NCBI GenBank assembly: GCA_027365215.1
Contig: DAHXNT010000017.1
Location: 1 to 9,831 of the forward strand
From: Microcaldota archaeon
Lineage (GTDB): Archaea; Micrarchaeota; Micrarchaeia; Micrarchaeales; Micrarchaeaceae
DNA: 9,831 nucleotides
Direction of reading: 5' to 3'
This document shows, in pieces, positions 1 to 6,113 of the stretch (positions are counted from its first letter, which is position 1; every line of letters starts with the position of its first letter). The translations under genes were made by a program, and so were the position numbers. The notes below the pieces were generated by a model. It saw nothing but the letters and a program-made list of their open reading frames with translations. It was not told the origin of the DNA and did no database searches.

Positions 1-912
1 ATGTCCGAGAGCCTCTACAGCGGCATACTAGCGCTGGACAAGCAGCTTTCCGACATGAGCTTCGAGCGCGGGACTATAATGCAGAAGGTCGAGCGCCTCT
101 CATCCGAAATAATAGAGTTGGATGGTAGGATGATGCAGAGCCAGACCAGGCTCTCCGACATAAAGGCGGAGCTGGTCAACTATGCGGGGGCCGAGGCCAT
201 GGAGGGCAGGTCAGCGGAGCAGCTGGCTGAGGATCTCGCAAAGGCGAAGGCGAAGGTCGACAGCCTAGGCGCCGTCAACCTGAAGGCGCCGGAGGTGTAC
301 GAGGCGAAGAAGCGCGATGTAGACGAGGCGCAGGGCAAGCTCTCGGTCCTTGATTCGGAGAAGGCATCCATACTGGCCATGATAGACGAGATCGAGGCGA
401 AGAAGCTTGCTGTGTTCATGGAGACGTTCAACGCGGTCAACGAGAACTTCAAGGGCCTTTACGAGCACGTGTTCGGCGGCGAGGCGACAATACGCCTCTC
501 ATCGATGAAGAGCCCGTTCGAATCCGGGCTCATGTTCGATATAAGGTCCGGAAGGTCATCGAAGAACCCGGTTTCCCTCTCGGGAGGCGAGAAGTCGCTG
601 GTCATGCTCACACTGCTGTTCGCCATACAGATGAGGAACCCTATGGCGTTCTACATATTCGACGAGATAGACACCGCCCTGGACAAGGAGAACTCGAAGA
701 AGCTCTCGAAGCTCATAAAGGAGCTAGCGAGCAGGTCACAGTTCATAGTCGTCAGCCACAACGACCCGCTCATAACATCGGCAGACACCGCAATCGGCGT
801 GATGAACGACGGCAAGGAATCGAAGGCGGTCGGCATACAGATGGTGAACAAGAACGGTGTCAGCGCGCCTTCGGATGCGAATGCTGATGCGAGCAGGTCA
901 CAGAAAGCATAA
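1..912 (+). CDS. smc: SMC chromosome-segregation ATPase, C-terminal part (cut by window edge)
   Basis: This is the C-terminal end of an SMC protein, an ABC-type ATPase that forms the long coiled-coil arms of condensin-like complexes and organises the chromosome. Residues 1 to about 150 are charged, heptad-like coiled coil, the return arm from the hinge. From about 155 comes the C-terminal head half: the ABC signature LSGGEK at 193-198, Walker B ending FDEID at 220-224 with the D-loop Asp at 228, and a switch histidine in VVSHND at 251-255. The N-terminal head with Walker A, the first arm and the hinge should lie upstream, since a full SMC is over 1,000 residues. The ATG at base 1 is probably chance, because the reading frame opens in mid coiled coil. 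The C-terminal tail (about 288-303) is a short Ala/Ser/Asp-rich stretch. The family is certain; whether the gene is intact cannot be seen. Confidence 0.95.
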   Translation: MSESLYSGILALDKQLSDMSFERGTIMQKVERLSSEIIELDGRMMQSQTRLSDIKAELVNYAGAEAMEGRSAEQLAEDLAKAKAKVDSLGAVNLKAPEVYEAKKRDVDEAQGKLSVLDSEKASILAMIDEIEAKKLAVFMETFNAVNENFKGLYEHVFGGEATIRLSSMKSPFESGLMFDIRSGRSSKNPVSLSGGEKSLVMLTLLFAIQMRNPMAFYIFDEIDTALDKENSKKLSKLIKELASRSQFIVVSHNDPLITSADTAIGVMNDGKESKAVGIQMVNKNGVSAPSDANADASRSQKA

Positions 913-922
913 AGCGCGACAG

Positions 923-932
923 CCATAAATAG
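923..932 (+). promoter_or_regulatory. Possible TATA element upstream of the signal peptidase gene
   Basis: The 95-base gap after smc holds the AT-rich stretch CCATAAATAG, which resembles an archaeal TATA box. A second candidate, CATATATT, lies at about 940-947. A start 25-30 bases downstream of either would leave a leader of a few tens of bases before the ATG at 1008. No Shine-Dalgarno match is obvious before that ATG. This rests on sequence resemblance only. Confidence 0.4.
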
Positions 933-1007
933 ATTGGCGCATATATTCCCTTCTACACTTTCCGTTGCGAGCGCCGTGCGCCGCAGCATCCATGACGAAG
1001 TGCTCAC

Positions 1008-2063
1008 ATGCAAAGGAACAACAGGAATAACAGGAGCAACAGGAACGGCGGAAGAGCCGCGCACGGCAGCAGGCCTAGGCCAGCTGCAGCCAATAAGCAA
1101 GCCGCAATGCGCTCCGGCTCGATAAAGGTCTGGCCGCTTTACATCGTACTCGTCGTGCTCGTCGCCCTATACATAATTTACCAGAGTTCCGCTTTCTCCA
1201 TCGCGTTCGGGATAGCGGCATTCGTCATGATAGTGGCAATACTGGTACTGGAGGTGTCGCTCGGTGTCAAGGAGAGCGGCTACAAGAGGAGCATAATAGA
1301 GTTCGTGGCCGTGATAGTCGTAGTAGTGATATTCTGGTACGCGCTCAGGTTCCTGCTTCACACCTCGTCTCCACTTGATGTCGTGCCGAGCTGCAGCATG
1401 CTTCCCGTGCTCTCGAGAGGCGACATGATACTTGTCAATGGCATAAACGCCTCGGCGCTGAAGGCGCCTGTCGTTGACGTCACAAGCGCGCAGATGCAGT
1501 CGATGCTGTCAGACATGGGGGCCGAAGACCTCTCATGTGTCGCATACACGATAACCGGCAACAAGGCTGTCGTATCGCAGACGGTGTATCCTGGCTATTC
1601 CATAGGACTCTACAGCCCTGAGCTGAACAAGGTTGTCGCAAGCCAGAACGGCAACCTCGTGCAGTACAACTGCGGGGAGCGCAACGTGACGTTCACCAAC
1701 GGAACCACGCAGGAGATAGCGTACACCACAGGAATAAGCATAGCCGGCACGAACATAACGGGCGACAGGGGCAATCCTATCATAGTGTATTCCACCATAC
1801 CCCAGGATTCGTTCTACAAGGAGGGCGACGCCTACGTAGTCCACAGGGTCTACGCAGTGATCGACGCTGCCGGATCCTACTACGTGCTCACCAAGGGGGA
1901 CAACAACCCTGGCCTCGACATCCAGTACGGTAATTACCCTATCGGCGAGGGTCATGTCTCTGGTAAGGTGATCGGTTCCGTAAGGTATCTGGGCTACCTG
2001 AAGCTGATACTGAGCAACGCGCTGGCGCAGCCCGCTGGCTGCAACTACGTGATACAGCACTGA
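1008..2063 (+). CDS. Archaeal-type signal peptidase I (family S26B) with enlarged catalytic domain
   Basis: This membrane serine protease should cut signal peptides from exported proteins outside the membrane. After an Asn/Arg-rich, cytoplasmic-looking N-terminus (1-40) come three hydrophobic segments at about 41-58, 60-83 and 95-117. The catalytic Ser130 sits in SCSMLP (128-133), followed by the RGD of box C (137-139), the His-box His279 in VVHRV, and TKGDNN at 295-300 with Asp298 and Asp304. The 6-residue spacing of the two Asp matches the essential pair reported for the Methanococcus voltae enzyme. This is a Ser-His-Asp arrangement, unlike the bacterial Ser-Lys dyad. Between box C and the His box lie about 140 residues, far more than usual, with two Cys (177, 222) and four N-glycosylation-type sequons (Asn147, 226, 231, 249). 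At 351 residues it is long for the family. The ATG at 1008 was chosen; Met34 is a possible shorter start that keeps all membrane segments. Confidence 0.9.
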   Translation: MQRNNRNNRSNRNGGRAAHGSRPRPAAANKQAAMRSGSIKVWPLYIVLVVLVALYIIYQSSAFSIAFGIAAFVMIVAILVLEVSLGVKESGYKRSIIEFVAVIVVVVIFWYALRFLLHTSSPLDVVPSCSMLPVLSRGDMILVNGINASALKAPVVDVTSAQMQSMLSDMGAEDLSCVAYTITGNKAVVSQTVYPGYSIGLYSPELNKVVASQNGNLVQYNCGERNVTFTNGTTQEIAYTTGISIAGTNITGDRGNPIIVYSTIPQDSFYKEGDAYVVHRVYAVIDAAGSYYVLTKGDNNPGLDIQYGNYPIGEGHVSGKVIGSVRYLGYLKLILSNALAQPAGCNYVIQH

Positions 2064-2070
2064 AAGTGGC

Positions 2071-2100
2071 TCCCTCTGTTCCCTTTTTCAATTTCTTCCT
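2071..2100 (+). terminator. Pyrimidine-rich archaeal terminator after the signal peptidase gene
   Basis: Directly after the stop codon the plus strand is almost all C and T, including TTTTT at 2084-2088 and runs of T to 2100. Archaeal RNA polymerase stops at T-rich tracts without needing a hairpin. The position, between a finished gene and a new promoter, supports the call. Confidence 0.6.
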
Positions 2101-2113
2101 CAGAAATGCAATA

Positions 2114-2124
2114 GATATTTATAG
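2114..2124 (+). promoter_or_regulatory. TATA box of the eL30-uS12-uS7-EF-2 cluster
   Basis: The sequence GATATTTATAG is a good archaeal TATA element. A start about 25 bases downstream, near 2145, would give a leader of about 65 bases before the eL30 ATG. No comparable TATA element at the right distance was seen before uS12, uS7 or EF-2, so this may drive the whole cluster. The leader contains a weak GCCGACC/GGTCAGC pairing (about 2145-2175) with one mismatch. Confidence 0.6.
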
Positions 2125-2211
2125 CTTTCCCGCTATAATTAGTATGCCGACCGCTCTCTGTAAGGCAGGTCAGCACCAAGTCTGCATCAAGGCTTTTATT
2201 CAGTGAGTTAT

Positions 2212-2511
2212 ATGGCTAATCTTACTAGCGATATACGTCTAGCAGTGGATAGCGGAGCCGTCGCTATAGGAATAAACAGCGTCATGGACTCCATAGCCAC
2301 GGGCAAGGCGAAGCTGGTCATAGCGTCGTCGAAGAACAAGCCGGGAGAGCTCAGTGACATAGAGCACGTTGCCAAGCTCGCTGACGTGAAGGTCATAGTG
2401 TTCGACGGCGATTCGATACAGCTCGGAACAGTGTGCGGAAAGCCCTATTCCGTGTCCGCGATATCGATATTAGACCAGGGCGACTCAAACATACTGAACG
2501 AGACGTACTGA
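2212..2511 (+). CDS. rpl30e: Large-subunit ribosomal protein eL30 (L30e)
   Basis: This is a ribosomal protein of the L7Ae/L30e RNA-binding fold, in the large subunit of archaea and eukaryotes. The 99 residues align along their length with archaeal L30e: an N-terminal helix, the strand KLVIAS, the helix around DIEHVAKLADV, and the C-terminal half with QLGTVCGKPYSVSA, where family members read ELGTLLGRPHTVSA, ending in DQGDSNIL. I start it at ATG 2212 and not at the in-frame GTG 2203 for two reasons. Known archaeal L30e proteins begin at the same distance from the first helix, and the GTG is part of GTGAG, which looks like the Shine-Dalgarno site 5 bases before the ATG. In many archaea this gene sits in the RNA polymerase cluster before nusA and rps12. 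Here rps12 follows after 55 bases and nusA is absent. Confidence 0.95.
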   Translation: MANLTSDIRLAVDSGAVAIGINSVMDSIATGKAKLVIASSKNKPGELSDIEHVAKLADVKVIVFDGDSIQLGTVCGKPYSVSAISILDQGDSNILNETY

Positions 2512-2542
2512 ACAGGCGCACTAAACAGACATACTGAACAAT
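2489..2542 (+). repeat. Short tandem repeat of about 14 bases across the eL30 stop codon
   Basis: Four near-copies lie end to end: ACATACTGAACGAG (2489-2502), ACGTACTGAACAGG (2503-2516), the shorter CGCACTAAACAG (2517-2528) and ACATACTGAACAAT (2529-2542). The shared core is TACTGAACA. The first copy is inside eL30, the second supplies its TGA stop, and the rest fill most of the gap before uS12. Confidence 0.75.
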
Positions 2543-2566
2543 GCACAATACATTTATGGTGATGAA

Positions 2567-2995
2567 TTGCCAAATGGCGAATTTGCAGCTAGGAAACTGG
2601 TGAGGACGAGGAAGCACCAGCGCATGCTCAAGAAGACCCTCAAGAGGAGAGTGTTCAAGCTCAAGCAGAAGTACGATGCCATGGGAACGGTTCCCAGGGC
2701 GAAGGGACTGGTCCTCCAGAAGATAATCGTGGAGCAGAAGCAACCCAACTCGGGCCAGATAAAGGGGGTGAGGGTGCAGCTCATAAAGAACGGCAAGATA
2801 GTAAGCGCGTTCTCTCCGGGGGACGGCACTATAAACCACATAGACGAGCACGACGAGGTAACGATAGAGGGCCTCGGCGGATCCCAGAGGGGCCAGATGG
2901 GAGCGATCCCGGGCTGGAAGTACAAGGTAATAGAGGTCAACGGCGCGAACCTCTGGCTCGTAAGGTGCGGGAAGAAGGAGAAGCCCAAGAGATGA
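2567..2995 (+). CDS. rps12: Small-subunit ribosomal protein uS12 with unusual decoding-centre residues
   Basis: uS12 lines the decoding centre of the small subunit and affects accuracy and translocation. The 142 residues align end to end with archaeal uS12: NGEFAARKL near the start, KQPNS at 58-62, RVQLIKNG, the block DEHDEV at 93-98, and a C-terminal KEKPKR. The start must be TTG 2567, because no in-frame ATG lies between it and the TAA at 2522. It has GGTGAT at 2558-2563 as Shine-Dalgarno site, only three bases away. An out-of-frame ATG at 2574 is a trap. Two loops differ from the family: PNSAxRK reads PNSGQIK (Ile65 replaces Arg), and GDIPGVR reads GAIPGWK, so Ala113 replaces the Asp whose bacterial counterpart is methylthiolated. 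The frame is intact and the rest is conserved, so it looks like a working gene. It lies between eL30 and uS7 in one apparent operon. Confidence 0.95.
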   Translation: MPNGEFAARKLVRTRKHQRMLKKTLKRRVFKLKQKYDAMGTVPRAKGLVLQKIIVEQKQPNSGQIKGVRVQLIKNGKIVSAFSPGDGTINHIDEHDEVTIEGLGGSQRGQMGAIPGWKYKVIEVNGANLWLVRCGKKEKPKR

Positions 2996-2996
2996 C

Positions 2997-3002
2997 GTGA
3001 TC
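2997..3002 (+). promoter_or_regulatory. Ribosome-binding site of uS7
   Basis: GTGATC lies one base after the uS12 stop codon and two bases before the uS7 ATG. It is a full match to the 3' part of the archaeal GGAGGTGATC consensus and fixes the uS7 start at 3005. The same GTGA core appears before most genes in the window. Confidence 0.7.
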
Positions 3003-3004
3003 CG

Positions 3005-3760
3005 ATGGCACAGGAAGATGTTTCAACTGATGTAAAGGCCGAGGCGGCCGCGACAGCGGAGCAGGTGCAGTCGAAGAAGAGAAGCGCCCCGAGAAGGAAG
3101 GCGGCACAGGCAGAGCCCAATGCGCAGCCGGTGGAAGATACGCGCACGCACCAGAGAAGCACTACGCTGCTCTTCGGAAAGTACAGCTACGGCGTCGAGA
3201 TACACGACCCCAGCCTGAAGAACTACGTCAACCTTACTCCTATAGAGTATCCAATGACGTTCAGGAGGGGAAGCCAGAAGCAGTTCTCCAAGGCCGACAT
3301 AAACATCATAGAGCGCCTCGAGAACTCGCTCATGAGGGGAGGCACCGGCAGCAAGATAGGCGGCCACGTGATAAGGACAGAGGGTCGTCTCCAGGGCAAG
3401 AAGCAGAAGGTGCTTAAGATAATAGAGTCGGCGTTCGACAAGGTCAACGAGCGCACGCACAAGAACCCCGTAGAGGTGTTCGTCAGGGCGCTCGAGAACA
3501 GCGCGCCCATAGAGGACACCACAAGGGTAAGGTATGGAGGCATAATATCAAACGTCGCGGTTGACGTGAGTGCGAGCAGAAGGCTCGACATAGCGCTCAG
3601 GAACGTCGCGATCGCAGCTATAGTAGGCGCATTCAAGAAGAAGAGGAAGATCGACGAGGCGCTCGCGGACGAGCTGGTCCTCGCTGCAAACAACGACGTG
3701 AACAGCTACGCGACCAAGCGCAAGAACGAGATAGAGCGCATGGCGAGAAGCGCGAAGTAG
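3005..3760 (+). CDS. rps7: Small-subunit ribosomal protein uS7 with N-terminal extension
   Basis: uS7 is a primary 16S rRNA-binding protein that nucleates the small-subunit head and touches the E-site tRNA. The conserved part runs from about residue 55 to 251. It includes RRGSQKQF at about 87-94, the diagnostic block from NPVEVFVRALENSAP (154-168) to DTTRVRYGGI (171-180), and the C-terminal helix with KRKNEIERMARSAK. At 251 residues it is longer than the usual archaeal protein (roughly 190-215). The extra length is an N-terminal tail of about 45-50 residues rich in Ala, Glu, Lys and Gln, with a basic patch KKRSAPRRK at 24-32. The start at ATG 3005 is backed by the GTGATC site just before it, so the tail is probably translated. 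It follows uS12 after nine bases, and EF-2 follows 49 bases later, where many archaea have EF-1A. Confidence 0.95.
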   Translation: MAQEDVSTDVKAEAAATAEQVQSKKRSAPRRKAAQAEPNAQPVEDTRTHQRSTTLLFGKYSYGVEIHDPSLKNYVNLTPIEYPMTFRRGSQKQFSKADINIIERLENSLMRGGTGSKIGGHVIRTEGRLQGKKQKVLKIIESAFDKVNERTHKNPVEVFVRALENSAPIEDTTRVRYGGIISNVAVDVSASRRLDIALRNVAIAAIVGAFKKKRKIDEALADELVLAANNDVNSYATKRKNEIERMARSAK

Positions 3761-3783
3761 CCGGTACAGGCTGCATAACAGCA

Positions 3784-3801
3784 CGAAGCAAGCGAAGCAA
3801 G
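3784..3801 (+). repeat. Tandem 9-base repeat before EF-2
   Basis: CGAAGCAAG occurs twice in direct succession (3784-3792 and 3793-3801). The final G is the first base of the GTGAG that serves as EF-2's probable ribosome-binding site. It may be a simple replication-slippage duplication. Confidence 0.8.
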
Positions 3802-3809
3802 TGAGCCTA

Positions 3810-6002
3810 ATGGTAAGGAAAGAGTACATCGTAGAGGAAATAGCCAAGCTGATGAACGACGTAGACAATATCAGGAACGTCGCGATCATAGCGCACGTGC
3901 ACCACGGCAAGACTACCCTTACCGATACCCTTCTCGTGAAGGTCGGACTGATATCCAAGGCGGTATCTGGAGACGTGCTTTACACGAACTTCGAGGCGAT
4001 CGAGAAGGAAAGGAGGATGACAATCAAGTCGGCTGACATATCCCTCGGATTCAACTACAAGGACAAGGACTTCATAATAAACCTGATAGACACGCCGGGA
4101 CACGTAGACTTCGGCGGCCACGTGACCAGGTCGCTGAGGGCAGTGGACGGCGTGGTTATAGTAATAGACCCTGTAGAGATGATAATGCCGCAGACGGAGA
4201 CTGTGCTGCGACAGGCGCTGCAGGAGCGCGCCAAGCCAATACTGTTCATCAACAAGGTGGACAGGCTTCTCACGGAACTGAGGCTCACGCCGGAGCAGAC
4301 CCAGGAGAGGATCGCGACGCTGATAAACGACGTCAATGACCTGATCGACAAGTATGCACCGGAAGAGTACATCGACGCGTGGAAGGTAAGCGTGGAGAAG
4401 GGCACGGTAGCGATGGGCTCGGCATACGAGCGCTGGGCTATGTCCAAGTACATACTGCAGAACAAGAACGTCACGTTCAAGGAGATATTCAAGTACACTG
4501 CCGAGGAAAACATACCGAAGCTGCAGGAGCTGGCACCCATCGAGGATTCGATACTGCCTATGATGATAGAGCACCTGCCGTCGCCAAGGGTCGCGCAGCA
4601 GTACAGGATTCCCAGGATATGGCACGGCGACCTGGAGAGCACCGCTGGCAAGTCGATGCTCGCGACCGACGCGAGCGCGAAGACCAACATAGTGGTGTTC
4701 GGCATAGTTGAGGACAGGCAGAGCGGCGAGGTCGCGGTAGGACGCGTATTCTCCGGAGTCGCCAAGAAGGGGCTTGAAGTCCACCTCTCTGGAAGCGACC
4801 GCATTCAAAAGGTGCAGCAGGTCGGCATATACATGGCCAAGGACAGGATATCCGTAGATGCGGTACCTGCCGGAAACATCGCCGCGATAGTAGGCCTCAA
4901 GAACGTTTCAGTGGGAGACACGCTGAGCGAGGACCAGATAGAGCCGTTCGAGAGCATAACGCACTACTCGAAGCCCGTGGTCACGAAGTCTATAGAGGCC
5001 AAGGATTCAAGGGACACTACAAAGCTCATAGAGGCGCTGCACGACCTTTCGAAGGAAGACCCGACGATAAAGGTCGAGATAAAGCAGGAAACCGGAGAGC
5101 ACCTCGTGGCCGGAATGGGCGAGCTGCATCTCGAGATAATAGAGACGAAGATAAAGGACGATTTCAAGATACCTATCGTAACGAGCGAGCCCATTGTCGT
5201 CTATCAGGAGACGATCGAGAAGAAGACGGGCCCGGTAGAGGGCAAGTCGCCGAACAGGCACACGAGGTTCTACATTAATGTCGAGCCTCTCGGCGAGGCG
5301 GTCGTCAAGGCGATAGACGACGGCAAGATAAGGGAAGGCAAGACGAAGGGCAAGTCCAACATAGACGCGCTCATAGAGGCAGGCATGGAAAGGGACATTG
5401 CCAAGGGCGTAGTCGACGTCTGCAACGACTGCGTGCTCACCGACGTGACAAAGGGCGTCCAGTACATGGACGAGGTAATGGAGCTGCTCATCGACGGCTT
5501 CGAAAGCGCTGTCAAGGACGGCCCGCTCGCGCGCGAGAAATGCACGGGAGTGCTCGTCAGCATAGTCGACGCTACGATACACGAGGACCCGGTGCACAGG
5601 GGCCCTGCGCAGATAATACCTGCGATAAGGAGGGCCATATACGCGGCCATGCTCATCTCTGGCGTGGCGCTGCTCGAGCCGAAGCAGAACTTCACGATAA
5701 GCATACCCCAGGACATGCTTTCCAGCGTCATAACGATGCTGCAGAGCAAGCGCGGTCAGGTAACAAACATAACCCAGGAGAGGGAAGCGGCGACGATACA
5801 CGCCAAGATGCCGGTCGCAGAGGTCATAAAGGGATTCTCGAACGACCTGCGCGGCCTTACGCAGGGAAGGGCGCTCTGGTCAATGGAGTTCTCAGGCTAT
5901 GAGAAACTGCCGGCGCAGCTCCAGGACAAGATCGTGCGCGAGATAAGGACCAGGAAGGGCCAGCCTCCAGAGCCGCCGAAGCCGGAGGACTTCGCCGACT
6001 AG
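3810..6002 (+). CDS. fusA: Archaeal translation elongation factor 2 (aEF-2) with a P-loop Asp-to-His change
   Basis: EF-2 is the GTPase that drives translocation of tRNA and mRNA. Numbering from ATG 3810 (730 residues), the G domain has the P-loop AHVHHGKTT at 28-36, switch I Thr71 in RRMTIK, DTPGH at 94-98, NKVD at 148-151 and GSA at 203-205. Later domains are conserved, for example GEHLVAGMGELHLE. Domain IV carries HEDPVHRGPAQ with His596 at the diphthamide position, so the modification site is kept. Three G-domain residues are odd: His31 where the family has Asp (HVDHGK), RRMTIKSAD where archaea have RGITINAA (the TIKS part resembles eukaryotic EF-2), and GGH (102-104) for GGD. ATG 3810 is preferred over the in-frame GTG 3801, since GTGAG looks like the Shine-Dalgarno site. 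Length and all domains are normal, so this is probably the working EF-2. Confidence 0.96.
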   Translation: MVRKEYIVEEIAKLMNDVDNIRNVAIIAHVHHGKTTLTDTLLVKVGLISKAVSGDVLYTNFEAIEKERRMTIKSADISLGFNYKDKDFIINLIDTPGHVDFGGHVTRSLRAVDGVVIVIDPVEMIMPQTETVLRQALQERAKPILFINKVDRLLTELRLTPEQTQERIATLINDVNDLIDKYAPEEYIDAWKVSVEKGTVAMGSAYERWAMSKYILQNKNVTFKEIFKYTAEENIPKLQELAPIEDSILPMMIEHLPSPRVAQQYRIPRIWHGDLESTAGKSMLATDASAKTNIVVFGIVEDRQSGEVAVGRVFSGVAKKGLEVHLSGSDRIQKVQQVGIYMAKDRISVDAVPAGNIAAIVGLKNVSVGDTLSEDQIEPFESITHYSKPVVTKSIEAKDSRDTTKLIEALHDLSKEDPTIKVEIKQETGEHLVAGMGELHLEIIETKIKDDFKIPIVTSEPIVVYQETIEKKTGPVEGKSPNRHTRFYINVEPLGEAVVKAIDDGKIREGKTKGKSNIDALIEAGMERDIAKGVVDVCNDCVLTDVTKGVQYMDEVMELLIDGFESAVKDGPLAREKCTGVLVSIVDATIHEDPVHRGPAQIIPAIRRAIYAAMLISGVALLEPKQNFTISIPQDMLSSVITMLQSKRGQVTNITQEREAATIHAKMPVAEVIKGFSNDLRGLTQGRALWSMEFSGYEKLPAQLQDKIVREIRTRKGQPPEPPKPEDFAD

Positions 6003-6007
6003 CAAGC

Positions 6008-6017
6008 ATTTAAATAT
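6008..6017 (+). promoter_or_regulatory. TATA box of the L7Ae-eS28-eL24 cluster
   Basis: ATTTAAATAT begins five bases after the EF-2 stop codon and is a strong archaeal TATA match. Initiation about 25 bases downstream (near 6036-6040) would give a leader of about 75 bases before the L7Ae ATG, long for a gene with its own Shine-Dalgarno site. Confidence 0.65.
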
Positions 6018-6056
6018 GTTGAGCAGCATAGATATTCTGCTGATTATCTGAGTATA

Positions 6057-6074
6057 CGAGGCGCCTCGGCGCCG
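6057..6074 (+). promoter_or_regulatory. GC-rich palindrome/hairpin in the L7Ae leader
   Basis: CGAGGCGCCTCG (6057-6068) is a perfect 12-base palindrome. It overlaps GGCGCC-TC-GGCGCC (6060-6073), which in RNA can form a five-pair GC stem with a four-base loop. Outside it, CTGAT (about 6039-6043) could pair with ATCGG (about 6081-6085). GGTGA at about 6105-6109 is the ribosome-binding site. A role in autoregulation by L7Ae is possible but not shown. Confidence 0.45.
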
Positions 6075-6113
6075 TAAGTTATCGGATGAAGTTTTAGGAC
6101 AGACGGTGAAAAA

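Noticed and set aside
1..3. ATG at the first base as the true start of a short, split SMC gene
   Set aside because: The frame opens in the middle of the coiled coil, and the essential Walker A half must be upstream. A window edge is the simpler reading, although a split gene cannot be excluded from this sequence.
651..1100. Minus-strand open frame with hydrophobic stretches across the smc/signal peptidase junction
   Set aside because: It overlaps the conserved SMC head in antisense. The hydrophobic segments follow from the reverse complement of charged coding sequence.
2558..2577. GGTGATGA before uS12 and ATGATGA at 7033 as C boxes of further guide RNAs
   Set aside because: No CTGA follows at the needed distance. 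The first is the uS12 ribosome-binding site and the second is the double ATG at the eL24 start.
3807..4808. Long open frame on the minus strand opposite EF-2 (333 codons)
   Set aside because: It is antisense to a clearly conserved gene, and its translation is low in family resemblance and rich in Tyr, Arg, Val and Leu, as expected when strong codon bias is read in reverse.
6036..6113. Kink-turn in the L7Ae leader
   Set aside because: I tried to place a three-base bulge followed by paired GA/AG steps next to the CTGAT/ATCGG stem and the GGCGCC stem, and the GA on the unbulged strand is missing. Only the general hairpin is reported.
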